A stretch of DNA of 64,000 bases from Tamlana carrageenivorans (GCF_002893765.1 NZ_CP025938.1:3553501-3617500), one strand, 5' to 3'; numbered from the stretch's first letter, positions 45,453 through 55,361 are shown. Program-made: numbers and translations. The notes: a model not told the origin generated them from the letters alone.

Positions 45453-48293
45453 ATGCCATTATTGTTGAGACAAGGACTTTTTAATTGTATTTTCATCTTA
45501 TCATGCCTTCTTAGTTTTAGTCAAAATAAAATTAAGGTGAAGGCAGATTTCGATGTAGAAAATAGAACCATTAAAATATCCCAAACGATACAATATTATA
45601 ATGATTCTGATAAGGTATTAGAAAGCATCTATCTTAATGATTGGAACAACAGTTATTCCTCGAAAAACACCCCATTAGCGAAAAGATTAGCTGAAGAATA
45701 CAAAGACGAATTTCAGTTAGTTAAAGATGAAGATCGTGGTTTTTCAAGCATTGAATATATTAGTCAAAACGGAAAGCATTTAGATTACCATGAGTTGAAA
45801 AATCAACAAGACATTCTAAAAGTTTATTTAGAAGAACCTTTACAACCACATGAAAGCTACATCTTAGATCTGGAATACACGGTAAGGATTCCGCATGCAC
45901 AATTTACGCGATATGGTATAAGTGATACAGGCGATATTAGCTTAAGGTATTGGTATATCACGCCTGCGGTTTACGACGGTACTTGGCATTATTACAGCAA
46001 TAAGAATTTAGACGATTTATTCATTCCTAAAGCCAATATTACATTAGAAATTTCCTTCCCTAAAAAATACCATCTTACTTCAGATTTAGATTTAGTTGAC
46101 TTGCATGAAGCACCTAAAAATCAAATTATTAGATTACAAGGAGAGAATAGAAATTCAAACAAAATTTTTCTTCAAAAATTTTCACATTTTGATACGGTTG
46201 AAACCGATACGCTGTCCTTAGTTTCAGATATTTCAGGTAAAGATGTAGAACTACTAGACCAGGTCGTCATCAAAGAGAAAGTGGCCAAATTCATTACAGA
46301 TAATTTTGGAGCATATCCTCATAAAAAATTATTACTCTCACAAATTGATTACGACAAAGATCCTATTTATGGTTTAAATTTTCTTCCAAAATTTATAAAA
46401 ACACACCCTGTAAGCTTCGAATATGAGCTTAAAATTTTAAAGGTTGCTTTATATAATTATTTAGAAAACACTTTACTTCTTAATCCGAGAACCGAACAAT
46501 GGCTCATTGACGGGATTCAAATTTACTACATGATGCAATATGTAGATCAATTTTATCCAAACATGAAGTTTTTAGGTTCTCTCGCCGATTTTTGGGCTGC
46601 CAGACCCTTCCATGCTTCCGATATGATATACAATGATAAGTACATTCTTGCATTTATGATTATGGCTCGAACCAATCGAGATCAAGCCTTAACTACAGCA
46701 AAAGATTCGCTTTTAAAATTTAACGCCAACATCGCTAATAAATACAAAGCTGGTATCGGATTTAAATATCTAGACGATTTCACTGACAAAGAAATGGTTG
46801 AAGAAAGCATAGAAAATTATGTAAAAACATCAAAGCTTAAAAACACGTCTGTTTCTGCATTTGAAGAGCATTTAAAATCACACACTGATAAGAACATCGA
46901 TTGGTTTTTTACAGATTACTTGGCGACTAGAAAAGTGATGGACTACAAGATTAAAAAAGTCAGTAAAACCGAAGACTCCATCACCTTAACGATTAAAAAC
47001 AAAGGCAAGAATAATATGCCCGTTTCATTATACACACTTAAAAACGATAGTGTCGTTGCTAAACAATGGGTAGAAAATATTAAAGAGTACAAAACCCTCA
47101 CCATTCCTAGAAATGATGGCGATAAATTGGTGTTAAATTACGATAATACCATACCAGAATTTAACTTAAGAGACAATTGGAAATCTATAAAAGGACCACT
47201 TTCAAATAACAAACCTTTACAAATACGTTTATTTAAAGATATTGAAGATCCGAATTACAGTCAGGTTTTTATAATGCCTATTTTAGAATTCAATAACATT
47301 TACGACGGTATTAACCTGGGATTAAAGGCGTATAACAAAACGGTTTTACGTCGTATGTTTTATTATAAAGTTGCGCCACAGTACTCGTTTGGCTCTAACT
47401 CGGTAACAGGTTCCCTAACGGTTTCAAAAACCCATAATATTCAAGATCGCAACTTATATTATCTCAATTACGGATTTACTGGTTCGTATATGTCTTATGC
47501 AGAAGATTTATTCGTGCGACGTGTTAGCCCTTCAGTATCTTTATTATATCGCGATAATAAGGATTTTCGATCGAATAAACGAGGCGGTTTGTACTTTAGA
47601 TTCGTTGATATTCATAGAGACGAAGACGAGCAACACATTATAACTACAGACGAACCCAATTATTCTCTGTTTAACACAAGGTTTGTTTATTCGAACGACA
47701 ACCTCATCAACTTTTATAAATGGTATGTCGATTTACAGTTTAGTAATGAATTTAGCAAACTGTCTTTAAATTACGAGTACAGACATCTTTTTGAAAACAA
47801 CCGTCAGATTAATTTAAGAGCCTTTGCTGGTACTTTTTTAAAGAATAATAACGATCCTAATTCCGATTATTTCAGCTTTGCGTTAAACCGTCCCACCGAT
47901 TATTTATTCGATTATAATTACTTAGGGCGTTCAGAAACTACTGGAATATTCAGTCAGCAATACATTCCTGCCGAAGGGGGCTTCAAATCCAAATTAGAAC
48001 CAGCATTTGCTAATCAATGGATCACAACTTTGAACGCTAGCACAACCTTATGGCGTTACATATTACTTTATGGCGATGTCGGCTTTGTAAAAAACAAATT
48101 TGAAGACCCTAAGTTTGTTTATGGCACCGGAATTCGTGTTAATTTAGTAACCGACTATTTTGAACTATACTTTCCAATATATTCAAATTTAGGCTGGGAA
48201 ATATCTCAACCCCATTACAGTCAGCATATTAGATTTATTTTTACCGTAGACCCACAATCCCTTCTCGGTTTATTCCGAAGGCGTTGGTTTTAA
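45453..48293 (+). CDS. Outer-membrane protein with degenerate M1-peptidase domain and C-terminal barrel
   Basis: 946 residues with a signal peptide (about 1-24, GLFNCIFILSCLLSFSQ). The first half follows M1 aminopeptidases: beta saddle domain with YDGTWHYYSNKN, then a gluzincin-like helical domain. But where HExxH-x18-E is expected (about residues 330-360) it reads VALYNYLENTLLLNPRTEQ then WLIDGIQIYYM, so no zinc ligands remain. From about residue 600 the sequence becomes repeated amphipathic strands (YYKVAPQYSFGSNSVTGSLT, RHLFENNRQINLRAF) ending in FRRRWF, like an outer-membrane barrel. It is probably a binding or transport protein rather than a peptidase; the substrate is unknown. Confidence 0.8.
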   Translation: MPLLLRQGLFNCIFILSCLLSFSQNKIKVKADFDVENRTIKISQTIQYYNDSDKVLESIYLNDWNNSYSSKNTPLAKRLAEEYKDEFQLVKDEDRGFSSIEYISQNGKHLDYHELKNQQDILKVYLEEPLQPHESYILDLEYTVRIPHAQFTRYGISDTGDISLRYWYITPAVYDGTWHYYSNKNLDDLFIPKANITLEISFPKKYHLTSDLDLVDLHEAPKNQIIRLQGENRNSNKIFLQKFSHFDTVETDTLSLVSDISGKDVELLDQVVIKEKVAKFITDNFGAYPHKKLLLSQIDYDKDPIYGLNFLPKFIKTHPVSFEYELKILKVALYNYLENTLLLNPRTEQWLIDGIQIYYMMQYVDQFYPNMKFLGSLADFWAARPFHASDMIYNDKYILAFMIMARTNRDQALTTAKDSLLKFNANIANKYKAGIGFKYLDDFTDKEMVEESIENYVKTSKLKNTSVSAFEEHLKSHTDKNIDWFFTDYLATRKVMDYKIKKVSKTEDSITLTIKNKGKNNMPVSLYTLKNDSVVAKQWVENIKEYKTLTIPRNDGDKLVLNYDNTIPEFNLRDNWKSIKGPLSNNKPLQIRLFKDIEDPNYSQVFIMPILEFNNIYDGINLGLKAYNKTVLRRMFYYKVAPQYSFGSNSVTGSLTVSKTHNIQDRNLYYLNYGFTGSYMSYAEDLFVRRVSPSVSLLYRDNKDFRSNKRGGLYFRFVDIHRDEDEQHIITTDEPNYSLFNTRFVYSNDNLINFYKWYVDLQFSNEFSKLSLNYEYRHLFENNRQINLRAFAGTFLKNNNDPNSDYFSFALNRPTDYLFDYNYLGRSETTGIFSQQYIPAEGGFKSKLEPAFANQWITTLNASTTLWRYILLYGDVGFVKNKFEDPKFVYGTGIRVNLVTDYFELYFPIYSNLGWEISQPHYSQHIRFIFTVDPQSLLGLFRRRWF

Positions 48294-48432
48294 CGACTAA
48301 ATTTTAAGAATAATCAATAAAACCATAATTTTTATTCATTTATTCTAATAAAAACACACAAATAAGTCAACATATTTAATTATTCTCAATAACTTAAGAT
48401 CTTTTATAATTGCAAAAAAGCCAAAAATTAAC

Positions 48433-48440
48433 TATTTTTG
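48433..48440 (+). promoter_or_regulatory. Promoter of the 2-oxoacid dehydrogenase E1 gene
   Basis: TATTTTTG -7 box with a TTG at 48410-48412, 20 bp upstream, the spacing expected for the -33 element. The ATG at 48465 lies 24 bp downstream. Confidence 0.65.
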
Positions 48441-48464
48441 CCACAACTTAAAAGCACGGCTTCT

Positions 48465-50876
48465 ATGCAAACCTTATCAGATTTGAGCAATAACCTATCA
48501 TTTGAAGATTTTAAAACTGAAGTATTAAATGATTATAGAATAGCCACAATAAGCCGAGAATGTAGTCTTTTGGGTAGACGTGAAGTGCTAACGGGAAAGG
48601 CTAAATTTGGCATTTTTGGTGATGGTAAAGAAGTGCCGCAATTGGCCATGGCTAAAGCTTTTAAAAAAGGCGATTGGCGCTCGGGATATTACAGAGACCA
48701 AACTTTTATGATGGCCATTGGTGAACTTACTGCCGAACAATTTTTTTCAGGACTCTATGCCAACACCAATCTAGAGTTAGAACCCATGTCTGCTGGCCGC
48801 CAAATGGGTGGTCATTTTGTAACACATAGTTTAGATGAAAACGGAAGCTGGAAAAACCTTACCGAGCAATATAATTCCAGTGCCGATATTTCTCCTACAG
48901 CCGGACAAATGCCACGCTTGTTAGGCTTAGCTCAGGCCTCAAAAATATTTAGAAATGTAAAAGGTATAAATACTAGTAATTTTTCAATTGATGGCAATGA
49001 AGTCGCTTGGGGAACTATTGGTAATGCCAGTACCAGTGAAGGTTTGTTTTTTGAAACTATTAACGCAGCAGGGGTGCTTCAAGTACCTATGGTGATTAGC
49101 GTTTGGGATGATGAGTACGGTATTTCGGTACACGCCAAACACCAAACGACCAAAGAAAATATCTCTGAAATTTTAAAAGGTTTTCAGCGTGATAGCGAAA
49201 ATAAAGGCTTTGAAATTTTACGTGTAAAAGGTTGGGATTATGCGAATTTAGTTGAAACCTACCAAGAAGCCGGAAAAATTGCTAGAGATGAACACGTGCC
49301 TGTTTTAATACATGTTACAGAATTAACTCAGCCTCAAGGACACTCTACTTCAGGGTCGCACGAAAGATATAAGGATGCTGCACGATTAGAATGGGAATCC
49401 GACAATGACTGTAATCTCAAATTTCGTAACTGGATTATAGAAAGTGGTATTGCAACAAATGAAGCGCTTATTGAAATTGATCGCGCTGCAAAACGTGATG
49501 TTCGTGAAGCCAAGAAAAATGCCTGGAATACTTTTTTAAAGCCAATTAGTAGAGAACATCAGGAATTAATTACGCTTTTAAAACCTATAGCAAAATTAAG
49601 TGCTAATGGTGTTTTTATATCTAAAATAATTGAAAGCCTTACAAGTATAGATGAGCCAACGCGCAAAGACCTACTTTCTAATGCTCGCAAAGTATTAAGA
49701 TATCTTGTATTTGAAAATTTTGAAGAAAAACGTAAACTTCAGGTTTGGATTGATTCTATTTTTGAAAATGTTCAGCCTGCATTTAGCTCACATTTATATT
49801 CACAAACGCAAGGGGCTAATACACGTATAAAAGAAGTTAAGCCCAGTTATGATGATGATGCTGAAATGGTTGATGCACGCATCATTTTACGTGATAATTT
49901 TGATGCCATTTTTAAAAACTATCCCGAAACTTTAATATTTGGAGAGGATACTGGTAATATTGGTGATGTAAACCAAGGACTAGAAGGCTTACAAGCCAAA
50001 TATGGCGAACTTCGTGTTGCCGACACTGGCATTCGTGAAGCCACAATTTTAGGACAAGGCATTGGTATGTCGTTAAGAGGTTTACGACCAATTGCTGAAA
50101 TTCAATATTTAGACTATATCCTGTATGCTTTACAAATTATAAGCGATGATTTAGCAACAACACATTACCGAACAAAAGGGAAACAAAAATCCCCTTTAAT
50201 TATAAGAACCCGTGGCCATCGTTTAGAAGGAATTTGGCACTCAGGATCACAAATGGGTGGTATTTTAAACCTTGTAAAAGGAGTAAACCTTTTAGTACCT
50301 AGAAACATGACCAAAGCCGCTGGATTTTATAACACCTTATTACTAGGTGACGATCCTGCCATTGTAGTGGAATGTTTAAATGGTTACCGTTTAAAAGAAA
50401 AAATGCCGAATAATTTAGGAGTTATGAAAACGCCTATTGGTGTTGTGGAAAAGCTAAAAGAAGGTCAAGATATTACCCTAGTTTCTTACGGTTCTACGCT
50501 ACGCATTGTAGAACAGGTTAGCAAAGAATTACTAGCTGCTGGCATTGATGCTGAAGTTATTGATGTACAATCCCTAATGCCCTTTGATTTAAATCATGAT
50601 ATTGTAAAAAGCATAGCCAAAACAAACCGTGTGGTTGTTATTGACGAGGATGTTCCTGGTGGCGCTTCGGCTTATATTCTAGATAACCTTTTAAACGATC
50701 AAAAAGCTTTTCAATATTTAGATAGTGCACCTAAAACCATATCTGCAAAAGCACACCGACCTGCCTATGGGAATGATGGTGACTATTTCTCTAAACCTTC
50801 AGCCGAGGATATTTTTGAAGGTATTTATGAAGTTATGCACGAAAGCAACCCTACAAAATACCCTAAACTTAGGTAA
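48465..50876 (+). CDS. 2-oxoacid (branched-chain) dehydrogenase E1, alpha-beta fusion
   Basis: 803 residues from ATG 48465 (MQTLSDLSNNL). The N-terminal half is an E1 alpha domain with YRDQTFMMAIGELTAEQFF, the TPP-binding region GNASTSEGLFFETINAAGVL and IHVTELTQPQGHSTSGSHER. The C-terminal half (from about 460) is E1 beta with FGEDTGNIGDVNQGLEG, EIQYLDYILYALQ and a transketolase C domain (LVSYGSTLRIVEQVSKELLA). Such fusions decarboxylate branched-chain 2-oxoacids in Bacteroidota, feeding iso-fatty-acid synthesis. The E2 and E3 genes are not nearby. Confidence 0.93.
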   Translation: MQTLSDLSNNLSFEDFKTEVLNDYRIATISRECSLLGRREVLTGKAKFGIFGDGKEVPQLAMAKAFKKGDWRSGYYRDQTFMMAIGELTAEQFFSGLYANTNLELEPMSAGRQMGGHFVTHSLDENGSWKNLTEQYNSSADISPTAGQMPRLLGLAQASKIFRNVKGINTSNFSIDGNEVAWGTIGNASTSEGLFFETINAAGVLQVPMVISVWDDEYGISVHAKHQTTKENISEILKGFQRDSENKGFEILRVKGWDYANLVETYQEAGKIARDEHVPVLIHVTELTQPQGHSTSGSHERYKDAARLEWESDNDCNLKFRNWIIESGIATNEALIEIDRAAKRDVREAKKNAWNTFLKPISREHQELITLLKPIAKLSANGVFISKIIESLTSIDEPTRKDLLSNARKVLRYLVFENFEEKRKLQVWIDSIFENVQPAFSSHLYSQTQGANTRIKEVKPSYDDDAEMVDARIILRDNFDAIFKNYPETLIFGEDTGNIGDVNQGLEGLQAKYGELRVADTGIREATILGQGIGMSLRGLRPIAEIQYLDYILYALQIISDDLATTHYRTKGKQKSPLIIRTRGHRLEGIWHSGSQMGGILNLVKGVNLLVPRNMTKAAGFYNTLLLGDDPAIVVECLNGYRLKEKMPNNLGVMKTPIGVVEKLKEGQDITLVSYGSTLRIVEQVSKELLAAGIDAEVIDVQSLMPFDLNHDIVKSIAKTNRVVVIDEDVPGGASAYILDNLLNDQKAFQYLDSAPKTISAKAHRPAYGNDGDYFSKPSAEDIFEGIYEVMHESNPTKYPKLR

Positions 50877-51060
50877 GTAGGCAACTTTCGGTTAATTAAA
50901 TTTTTAGATTGGTTAAATTTCAGGATTTATCATTTATTTTAGTATTGAAATTTCAGACAATTGGCACCGCGGGCATGTCAAAGGGGGCAATGGTTCTGAA
51001 ACCAAACATCTCGTTTTTAGAAAACTAAAAACCATTAACCAATTCCACTCCAAGCAACCC

Positions 51061-51531
51061 ATGAAAGCTATTTCCGTTAGAGAAATAAAAAAAGAGCTAG
51101 ATACCTTAACTTCAGAAGAACTACAAGCCCTTTGTTTACGCTTGTCACGTTTTAAAAAAGAAAACAAGGAACTCCTCACCTATTTACTTTTCGAGTCTCA
51201 TCATGAAGATGACTATATTGAAAGTGTTAAGCATTATATGGATGACGAGTTTAAAACTATAAACCGTACCAGCTACTTTTACATTAGAAAAAGCACACGA
51301 AAAATACTTCGTAACGTTAAAAAATTTATTCGCTACTCCCCGAAAAAAGAAACGGAAGTGGAACTACTGCTCTATTTTTGCAAACAACTCAAAGCTTTTA
51401 AACCTTCCATTTCTAAGAGTGTGCAACTTCAGAATTTATATAACCGACAGTTAGCACTTGCAAAGAAAATTATAAGTACACTTCACGAGGATTTACAGTA
51501 TGATTTTAATTTGATGATTGAGGAATTATAA
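51061..51531 (+). CDS. Conserved hypothetical helical protein
   Basis: 156 soluble residues, almost entirely alpha-helical and rich in Lys/Glu/Leu (VREIKKELDTLTSEELQALC, LLLYFCKQLKAFKPS). No signal, no membrane segment, no known motif. Its basic middle (RKSTRKILRNVKKFIRYSPK) could contact nucleic acid; this is inference. Confidence 0.55.
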   Translation: MKAISVREIKKELDTLTSEELQALCLRLSRFKKENKELLTYLLFESHHEDDYIESVKHYMDDEFKTINRTSYFYIRKSTRKILRNVKKFIRYSPKKETEVELLLYFCKQLKAFKPSISKSVQLQNLYNRQLALAKKIISTLHEDLQYDFNLMIEEL

Positions 51532-51616
51532 TGGTAAAAACATTTTACCTTAATTATCTAAAAGTGAAAATGATCTACACCTTTATCTCACAAAAATTTT
51601 GGAAGATTTTTTTTCG

Positions 51617-51624
51617 TAAATTTG
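51617..51624 (+). promoter_or_regulatory. Candidate promoter of the ParE-type toxin-antitoxin operon
   Basis: TAAATTTG, 17 bp before the antitoxin ATG, with a TTTTGG at 51597-51602 that is somewhat too near for an ideal -33 element. Confidence 0.5.
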
Positions 51625-51640
51625 TTTAAAAGACTTCACA

Positions 51641-51862
51641 ATGGACATTCAAACTACAAAACTAGAGTTAATGAAGATTATCTTGGAAAATGATAATACT
51701 GAGTTCATCCAACGTATAGCCGATTTCGTAAACAAGGAGAAAAAGGACTTTTGGAATGAGTTAAGTTTGACTGAACAAGAAGAATTAAAAAAAGGAATTG
51801 AAGATCTTGACAATGGAAAAAGGGTTTCCTATGAATCTTTTTTAAAGAAAATTTTATCCTAA
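51641..51862 (+). CDS. Antitoxin, addiction-module component type
   Basis: 73 residues resembling the short antitoxins paired with RelE/ParE toxins: two helices, then KDFWNELSLTEQEELKKGIE and a tail GKRVSYESFLKKIL. The N-terminus would bind the operator and the C-terminus mask the toxin. Its TAA stop abuts the toxin ATG, so translation is coupled. Confidence 0.82.
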   Translation: MDIQTTKLELMKIILENDNTEFIQRIADFVNKEKKDFWNELSLTEQEELKKGIEDLDNGKRVSYESFLKKILS

Positions 51863-52168
51863 ATGAAGGTATACTTATCAGAAGTTGCTGAAAAAAAACT
51901 TCTAAAGCTTTCAGAATACCTATTAGAAAATTGGAGCCTAAATACTAGAGGTAAATTTATTTCTAAATTAACTGATAAAATTGAAAAAATTTCAACTCAT
52001 CCTGAAAGTTGTCCAAAATCATCTGAATTTCATAACCTATATAAATGTGTAGTAACAAAACAAACAACGCTTTATTATAGAATAAAATTTGATAAAAAGG
52101 AAATTGAAATCATCACAATTTTTGATACAAGACAAAATCCTAAAAACTTAAAAAAAGATATTAAATAA
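51863..52168 (+). CDS. ParE/RelE-family toxin
   Basis: 101 residues with the RelE/ParE fold pattern: VYLSEVAEKKLLKLSEYLLE, helices, then RIKFDKKEIEIITIFDTRQN at the C-terminus. ParE members poison gyrase while RelE members cut mRNA; the IFDTRQNP ending and the helix-rich start favour ParE, without proof. It follows the antitoxin with no gap. Chromosomal single pair, separate from the cassette-borne pair at 60547. Confidence 0.82.
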   Translation: MKVYLSEVAEKKLLKLSEYLLENWSLNTRGKFISKLTDKIEKISTHPESCPKSSEFHNLYKCVVTKQTTLYYRIKFDKKEIEIITIFDTRQNPKNLKKDIK

Positions 52169-52503
52169 AATCTACTAAAGGTCAATATTAACTCATGTTA
52201 TAAGGGGTAACCAATAAGTTTAAAATAGTAGTTTTTCTTTGTTTACTAAGTATTTTATTTGACTTATTTCTGCTTTAATCCCCGTTCTAAAGTTTCTAAA
52301 AAAAACTGATTACCTCCTCTTGTCCTAAGAATAGACTAGTTTCAAACTAAAATCACGTAAAATACCTTTCTTTTAAAAAACATCACAATTAAATAACTAA
52401 GGCCATCATATAAATACAAAGCAAAGTTTATATTTGTGCTAAGTTTAAGGAATTATTACCCTCACAAACTAAAACATCATTTCATTAACTACAAAATATA
52501 AAT
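52169..52503. promoter_or_regulatory. Intergenic region with candidate lipoprotein promoter
   Basis: About 335 bp without a gene. TATATTTG at 52429-52436 fits the -7 consensus and would give a leader of about 60 nt to the lipoprotein ATG at 52504. Confidence 0.5.
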
Positions 52504-53178
52504 ATGAAGCTTTCAATTTACAAATTATTAACTCTCGCTACAATCTTTATTCTTTCAGGATGTTCAAGTGTACAAGAAGTAAACCACTGGACTTCGGGCA
52601 ATGCTGCTACCATAAAATCTAAAAATGTTTTAGTGATTGTAAAGGTTAAAAACCAAGACATTAGAGCGGCTTATGAAGATCAAATTACAAAACAATTGAA
52701 GGCCGAAAAAATAAAAGCCACATCTAGTTATAAGCAATACCCTGATATTAATTCTAGTGATTCCGTTTCTAAAGAAGCTGTTTCTAAAATTAAGGAGAAA
52801 CTCACTCAAGATGGATTTAATGGCGTAGTATTTAGTAGAGTTATTGGTGTGGAGGAAATTTCAAAAACGACTGCCAGCGGTGGATACGAAGCGGGAGCTA
52901 CATTAAACAGTTATTCTAATTTATATAACATCGGTTTTTTTGGTTTTTACAGCAGCCCGCTACCAAGTCCGAGTTTTAAAGGGGTATACGAACCAGTTGA
53001 AGTGAATACCCAAACAGCAAAAATTTATGTTCTAGAAACTGTTGTTTATAATTTAGACTTACCTCAAAAAGAACAGTTGGTAGCCTCGGTAACCTCTAAA
53101 ATTGATAATTTAGAAACCGGGCATAATTTGGCTAAAAACTACGCAAAAACCATTATTAATGGGGTTAAAAAGAAATAA
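52504..53178 (+). CDS. Lipoprotein of unknown function
   Basis: 224 residues. The signal peptide ends in the lipobox LSGC (Cys20). The mature part has an N-terminal segment VLVIVKVKNQDIRAAYEDQI reminiscent of DUF4136/CsgG-like alpha-beta lipoprotein folds, plus an aromatic loop FGFYSSPLPSPSFKGVYEP. Probably attached to the outer membrane, as there is no Asp at +2. Role not known; it precedes an outer-membrane barrel gene. Confidence 0.72.
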   Translation: MKLSIYKLLTLATIFILSGCSSVQEVNHWTSGNAATIKSKNVLVIVKVKNQDIRAAYEDQITKQLKAEKIKATSSYKQYPDINSSDSVSKEAVSKIKEKLTQDGFNGVVFSRVIGVEEISKTTASGGYEAGATLNSYSNLYNIGFFGFYSSPLPSPSFKGVYEPVEVNTQTAKIYVLETVVYNLDLPQKEQLVASVTSKIDNLETGHNLAKNYAKTIINGVKKK

Positions 53179-53295
53179 TAATTTTAACCTATTACTACTT
53201 TAAATAGAAATTGATTTAACCTATATGGTAATCCTTGTATTTGCATGATTACATCTAATCATTAAAATTAACATACCCTTAAACCATTTAAACCT

Positions 53296-53922
53296 ATGAA
53301 AAAAACAACCATTTTATTTACTTTTTTAGTGCTTGTTCCCTTGTACACTGCATTCGCTCAAAACTTTGAGATTACGGCTTCTTACGGAGCTCAATTTGGA
53401 GCTAAGTTAAATTTCCCTAATGGCTACTTAAAAGTAGACAATAGTGATCAATATGGGATTTCTTTAGGCATGGAAGTAAGACCTAATATGGTAGGTGAAA
53501 TAAGCTATTACCGCCACGGAACTAAATTAAAAGATGTGTATTACAACAGACCTAATTTAAATACCACATCAACCCTAAACATGGATTGGCTACTTGTAGG
53601 AGCTAATCATTACTTAGGAAATAACCAGCACATTAAGCCTTTTTTAGGAGGCGGTTTGGGTGTTGTTTTTATATCACCTGAAAATGATAATAACAACGGA
53701 AATTATTATTTAGATAACTCTACACGCTTTACTTTCTTTTTTAAAGGAGGCGCAAACTTTATGCTTACTGATCGATTAGGTTTAAATGTTCAAGGAAATC
53801 TATTTTTACCAATTGAATACGGTGGCTTTTACATAGGCACTGGAGGTAGCGGTGTTAATACACAAAGCACAGTTGTGTTAGCAGGCATTAGCACCGGACT
53901 AGTATTTAAGCTTGGAGCATAA
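53296..53922 (+). CDS. Outer-membrane beta-barrel protein, OmpA/porin-like
   Basis: 208 residues. Signal peptide MKKTTILFTFLVLVPLYTAFA, then repeated amphipathic strands with Tyr/Gly turns (FEITASYGAQFGAKLNF, YLGNNQHIKPFLGGGLGVVF, DRLGLNVQGNLFLPIEYGG) and a final strand ending GLVFKLGA. Typical of eight-stranded small barrels. It may be cotranscribed with the lipoprotein (117-bp gap). A strong terminator follows. Confidence 0.82.
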   Translation: MKKTTILFTFLVLVPLYTAFAQNFEITASYGAQFGAKLNFPNGYLKVDNSDQYGISLGMEVRPNMVGEISYYRHGTKLKDVYYNRPNLNTTSTLNMDWLLVGANHYLGNNQHIKPFLGGGLGVVFISPENDNNNGNYYLDNSTRFTFFFKGGANFMLTDRLGLNVQGNLFLPIEYGGFYIGTGGSGVNTQSTVVLAGISTGLVFKLGA

Positions 53923-53943
53923 GCGCATGTCGTTTATACTGAA

Positions 53944-53990
53944 GAGTTAAATTATAACATGATTCGTGTTACAATTTAACTCTTTTTTTT
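53944..53990 (+). terminator. Terminator after the outer-membrane barrel gene
   Basis: GAGTTAAATT / AATTTAACTC arms with TAACA/TGTTA pairing inside, then eight T. Confidence 0.93.
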
Positions 53991-54021
53991 GTGTGATTTT
54001 TTTGTGTGATCTGCCAAAAAT

Positions 54022-54095
54022 GACACCCCTATCAGCTACGCTGGGTATCTTCGACAAAAACGGTGTTTGCATCTCGATAGTCCTCTAGGGGATAT
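54022..54095. repeat. Intergenic repeat, copy A (upstream of the hydroxyacid dehydrogenase gene)
   Basis: ACACCCCTA ... TAGGGGATA arms around a 50-base spacer, then a CTATTAAAC-type tail. A related sequence with a shorter spacer lies at 55332-55361, after the gene. Both seem to be decayed members of one dispersed repeat. Confidence 0.4.
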
Positions 54096-54227
54096 TAACA
54101 CAGTTCAACATTTCTACTATTAAACGTAAAAAACACAATTATACCCTCCTTTTTCACGAGTAATTACTTAGTACAACAATTGAAATAATAACAATATGCT
54201 TTGTATATTGCTGTAAAATATAAAATC

Positions 54228-55190
54228 ATGAAAATTGTAGTTTTAGATGGATATACCTTAAATCCGGGAGACTTAAGCTGGGAAGATTTAAAGAAAATTG
54301 GAGATTTAACCGTTTATGATCGTACCAGATTAGAAGCGGAAACTGTATTAAAAAACATTGGTGATGCCGAAATTGTGTTTACCAATAAAACACCACTTAC
54401 AAAAGAGGTTATAGAAAAGGCTTCAAATTTAAAATACATAGGTGTTTTAGCTACGGGATATAATGTTGTTGATATTGAAGCTGCTGTAAATCATAATATT
54501 ACAGTAACCAATGTGCCTGAATATAGCACGAAATCTGTGGCGCAATTTACCATGGCTTTGTTGCTTGAAATGTGTCATCATGTTGGTAATCACAACCAGG
54601 CGGTACAAAATGGTGCATGGAGTTCCAGTCCCGATTTTTCCTTTTGGAACCATCCCCTCATTGAATTGGATGGGAAGACTTTAGGTATTATAGGCTTCGG
54701 AAATATTGGACAAGCTACAGCAAAAATAGCACAAGCATTTGGATTAAACATACTGACTTACAGCCGAACAAAGTACCCGGAATTAGAATCGGAAACCTGC
54801 AAATTTGTATCTCTAGATGAATTGTTAGAAAACTCCGATATCATCAGCCTTCATTGTCCCTTATTCCCAGAAACGAAGCACATTATCAATAAAGCCAATA
54901 TTGCCAAAATGAAAGATGGTGTTATGATTATTAATACCTCCCGTGGTCCCTTAATACATGAAGAAGATTTAAAAACCGCACTTAACAATGATAAAGTTTT
55001 CGCCGCTGCTATTGATGTCGCTTCGGTTGAACCTATTGATGCAAATAACCCGTTATTATCGGCTAAAAATTGCATCATTACTCCACACATTGCATGGGCA
55101 CCAATAGAAGCGCGAAGGCGTTTGATGAAAACTGCTATTGAAAATTTAGAGGCCTTTATAGCGGGAAATTCTGTGAATGTAATTGGGTAA
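54228..55190 (+). CDS. D-2-hydroxyacid dehydrogenase (glycerate dehydrogenase-like)
   Basis: 320 residues from ATG 54228 (MKIVVLDGYTLNPGDLSW). The NAD domain has GIIGFGNIGQATAKIAQAFG. Catalytic Arg, Glu and His appear as INTSRGPLIHEEDL, DVASVEPIDANNPLL and ITPHIAWAPIEAR. The substrate domain begins with the hydroxypyruvate-reductase-type start. Likely reduces hydroxypyruvate or a related 2-oxoacid; substrate not certain. Monocistronic. Confidence 0.88.
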   Translation: MKIVVLDGYTLNPGDLSWEDLKKIGDLTVYDRTRLEAETVLKNIGDAEIVFTNKTPLTKEVIEKASNLKYIGVLATGYNVVDIEAAVNHNITVTNVPEYSTKSVAQFTMALLLEMCHHVGNHNQAVQNGAWSSSPDFSFWNHPLIELDGKTLGIIGFGNIGQATAKIAQAFGLNILTYSRTKYPELESETCKFVSLDELLENSDIISLHCPLFPETKHIINKANIAKMKDGVMIINTSRGPLIHEEDLKTALNNDKVFAAAIDVASVEPIDANNPLLSAKNCIITPHIAWAPIEARRRLMKTAIENLEAFIAGNSVNVIG

Positions 55191-55331
55191 CGCTTCTCTA
55201 AAAACTATCTTAAAAGTTGATTTTACGTCAATCTGAATTTCTTTCAGATTCTCATAATCATTGATATTTAACTTAATGAATGGCTGTTTCGATTAAGCGG
55301 GTAAACATTTCGACGATTCAACTTCACAAAA

Positions 55332-55361
55332 ACACCCCTATGATCCCTTTTTTAGGGGATA
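55332..55361. repeat. Intergenic repeat, copy B
   Basis: ACACCCCTA ... TAGGGGATA with a 12-base spacer; a hairpin could form. Related to copy A at 54022, placed on the other side of the dehydrogenase gene, and followed by a similar AATTAAAC tail. Confidence 0.4.

Noticed and set aside
45453..48293. Active M1 aminopeptidase
   Set aside because: No HExxH or downstream Glu ligand is present, so zinc catalysis is not supported.
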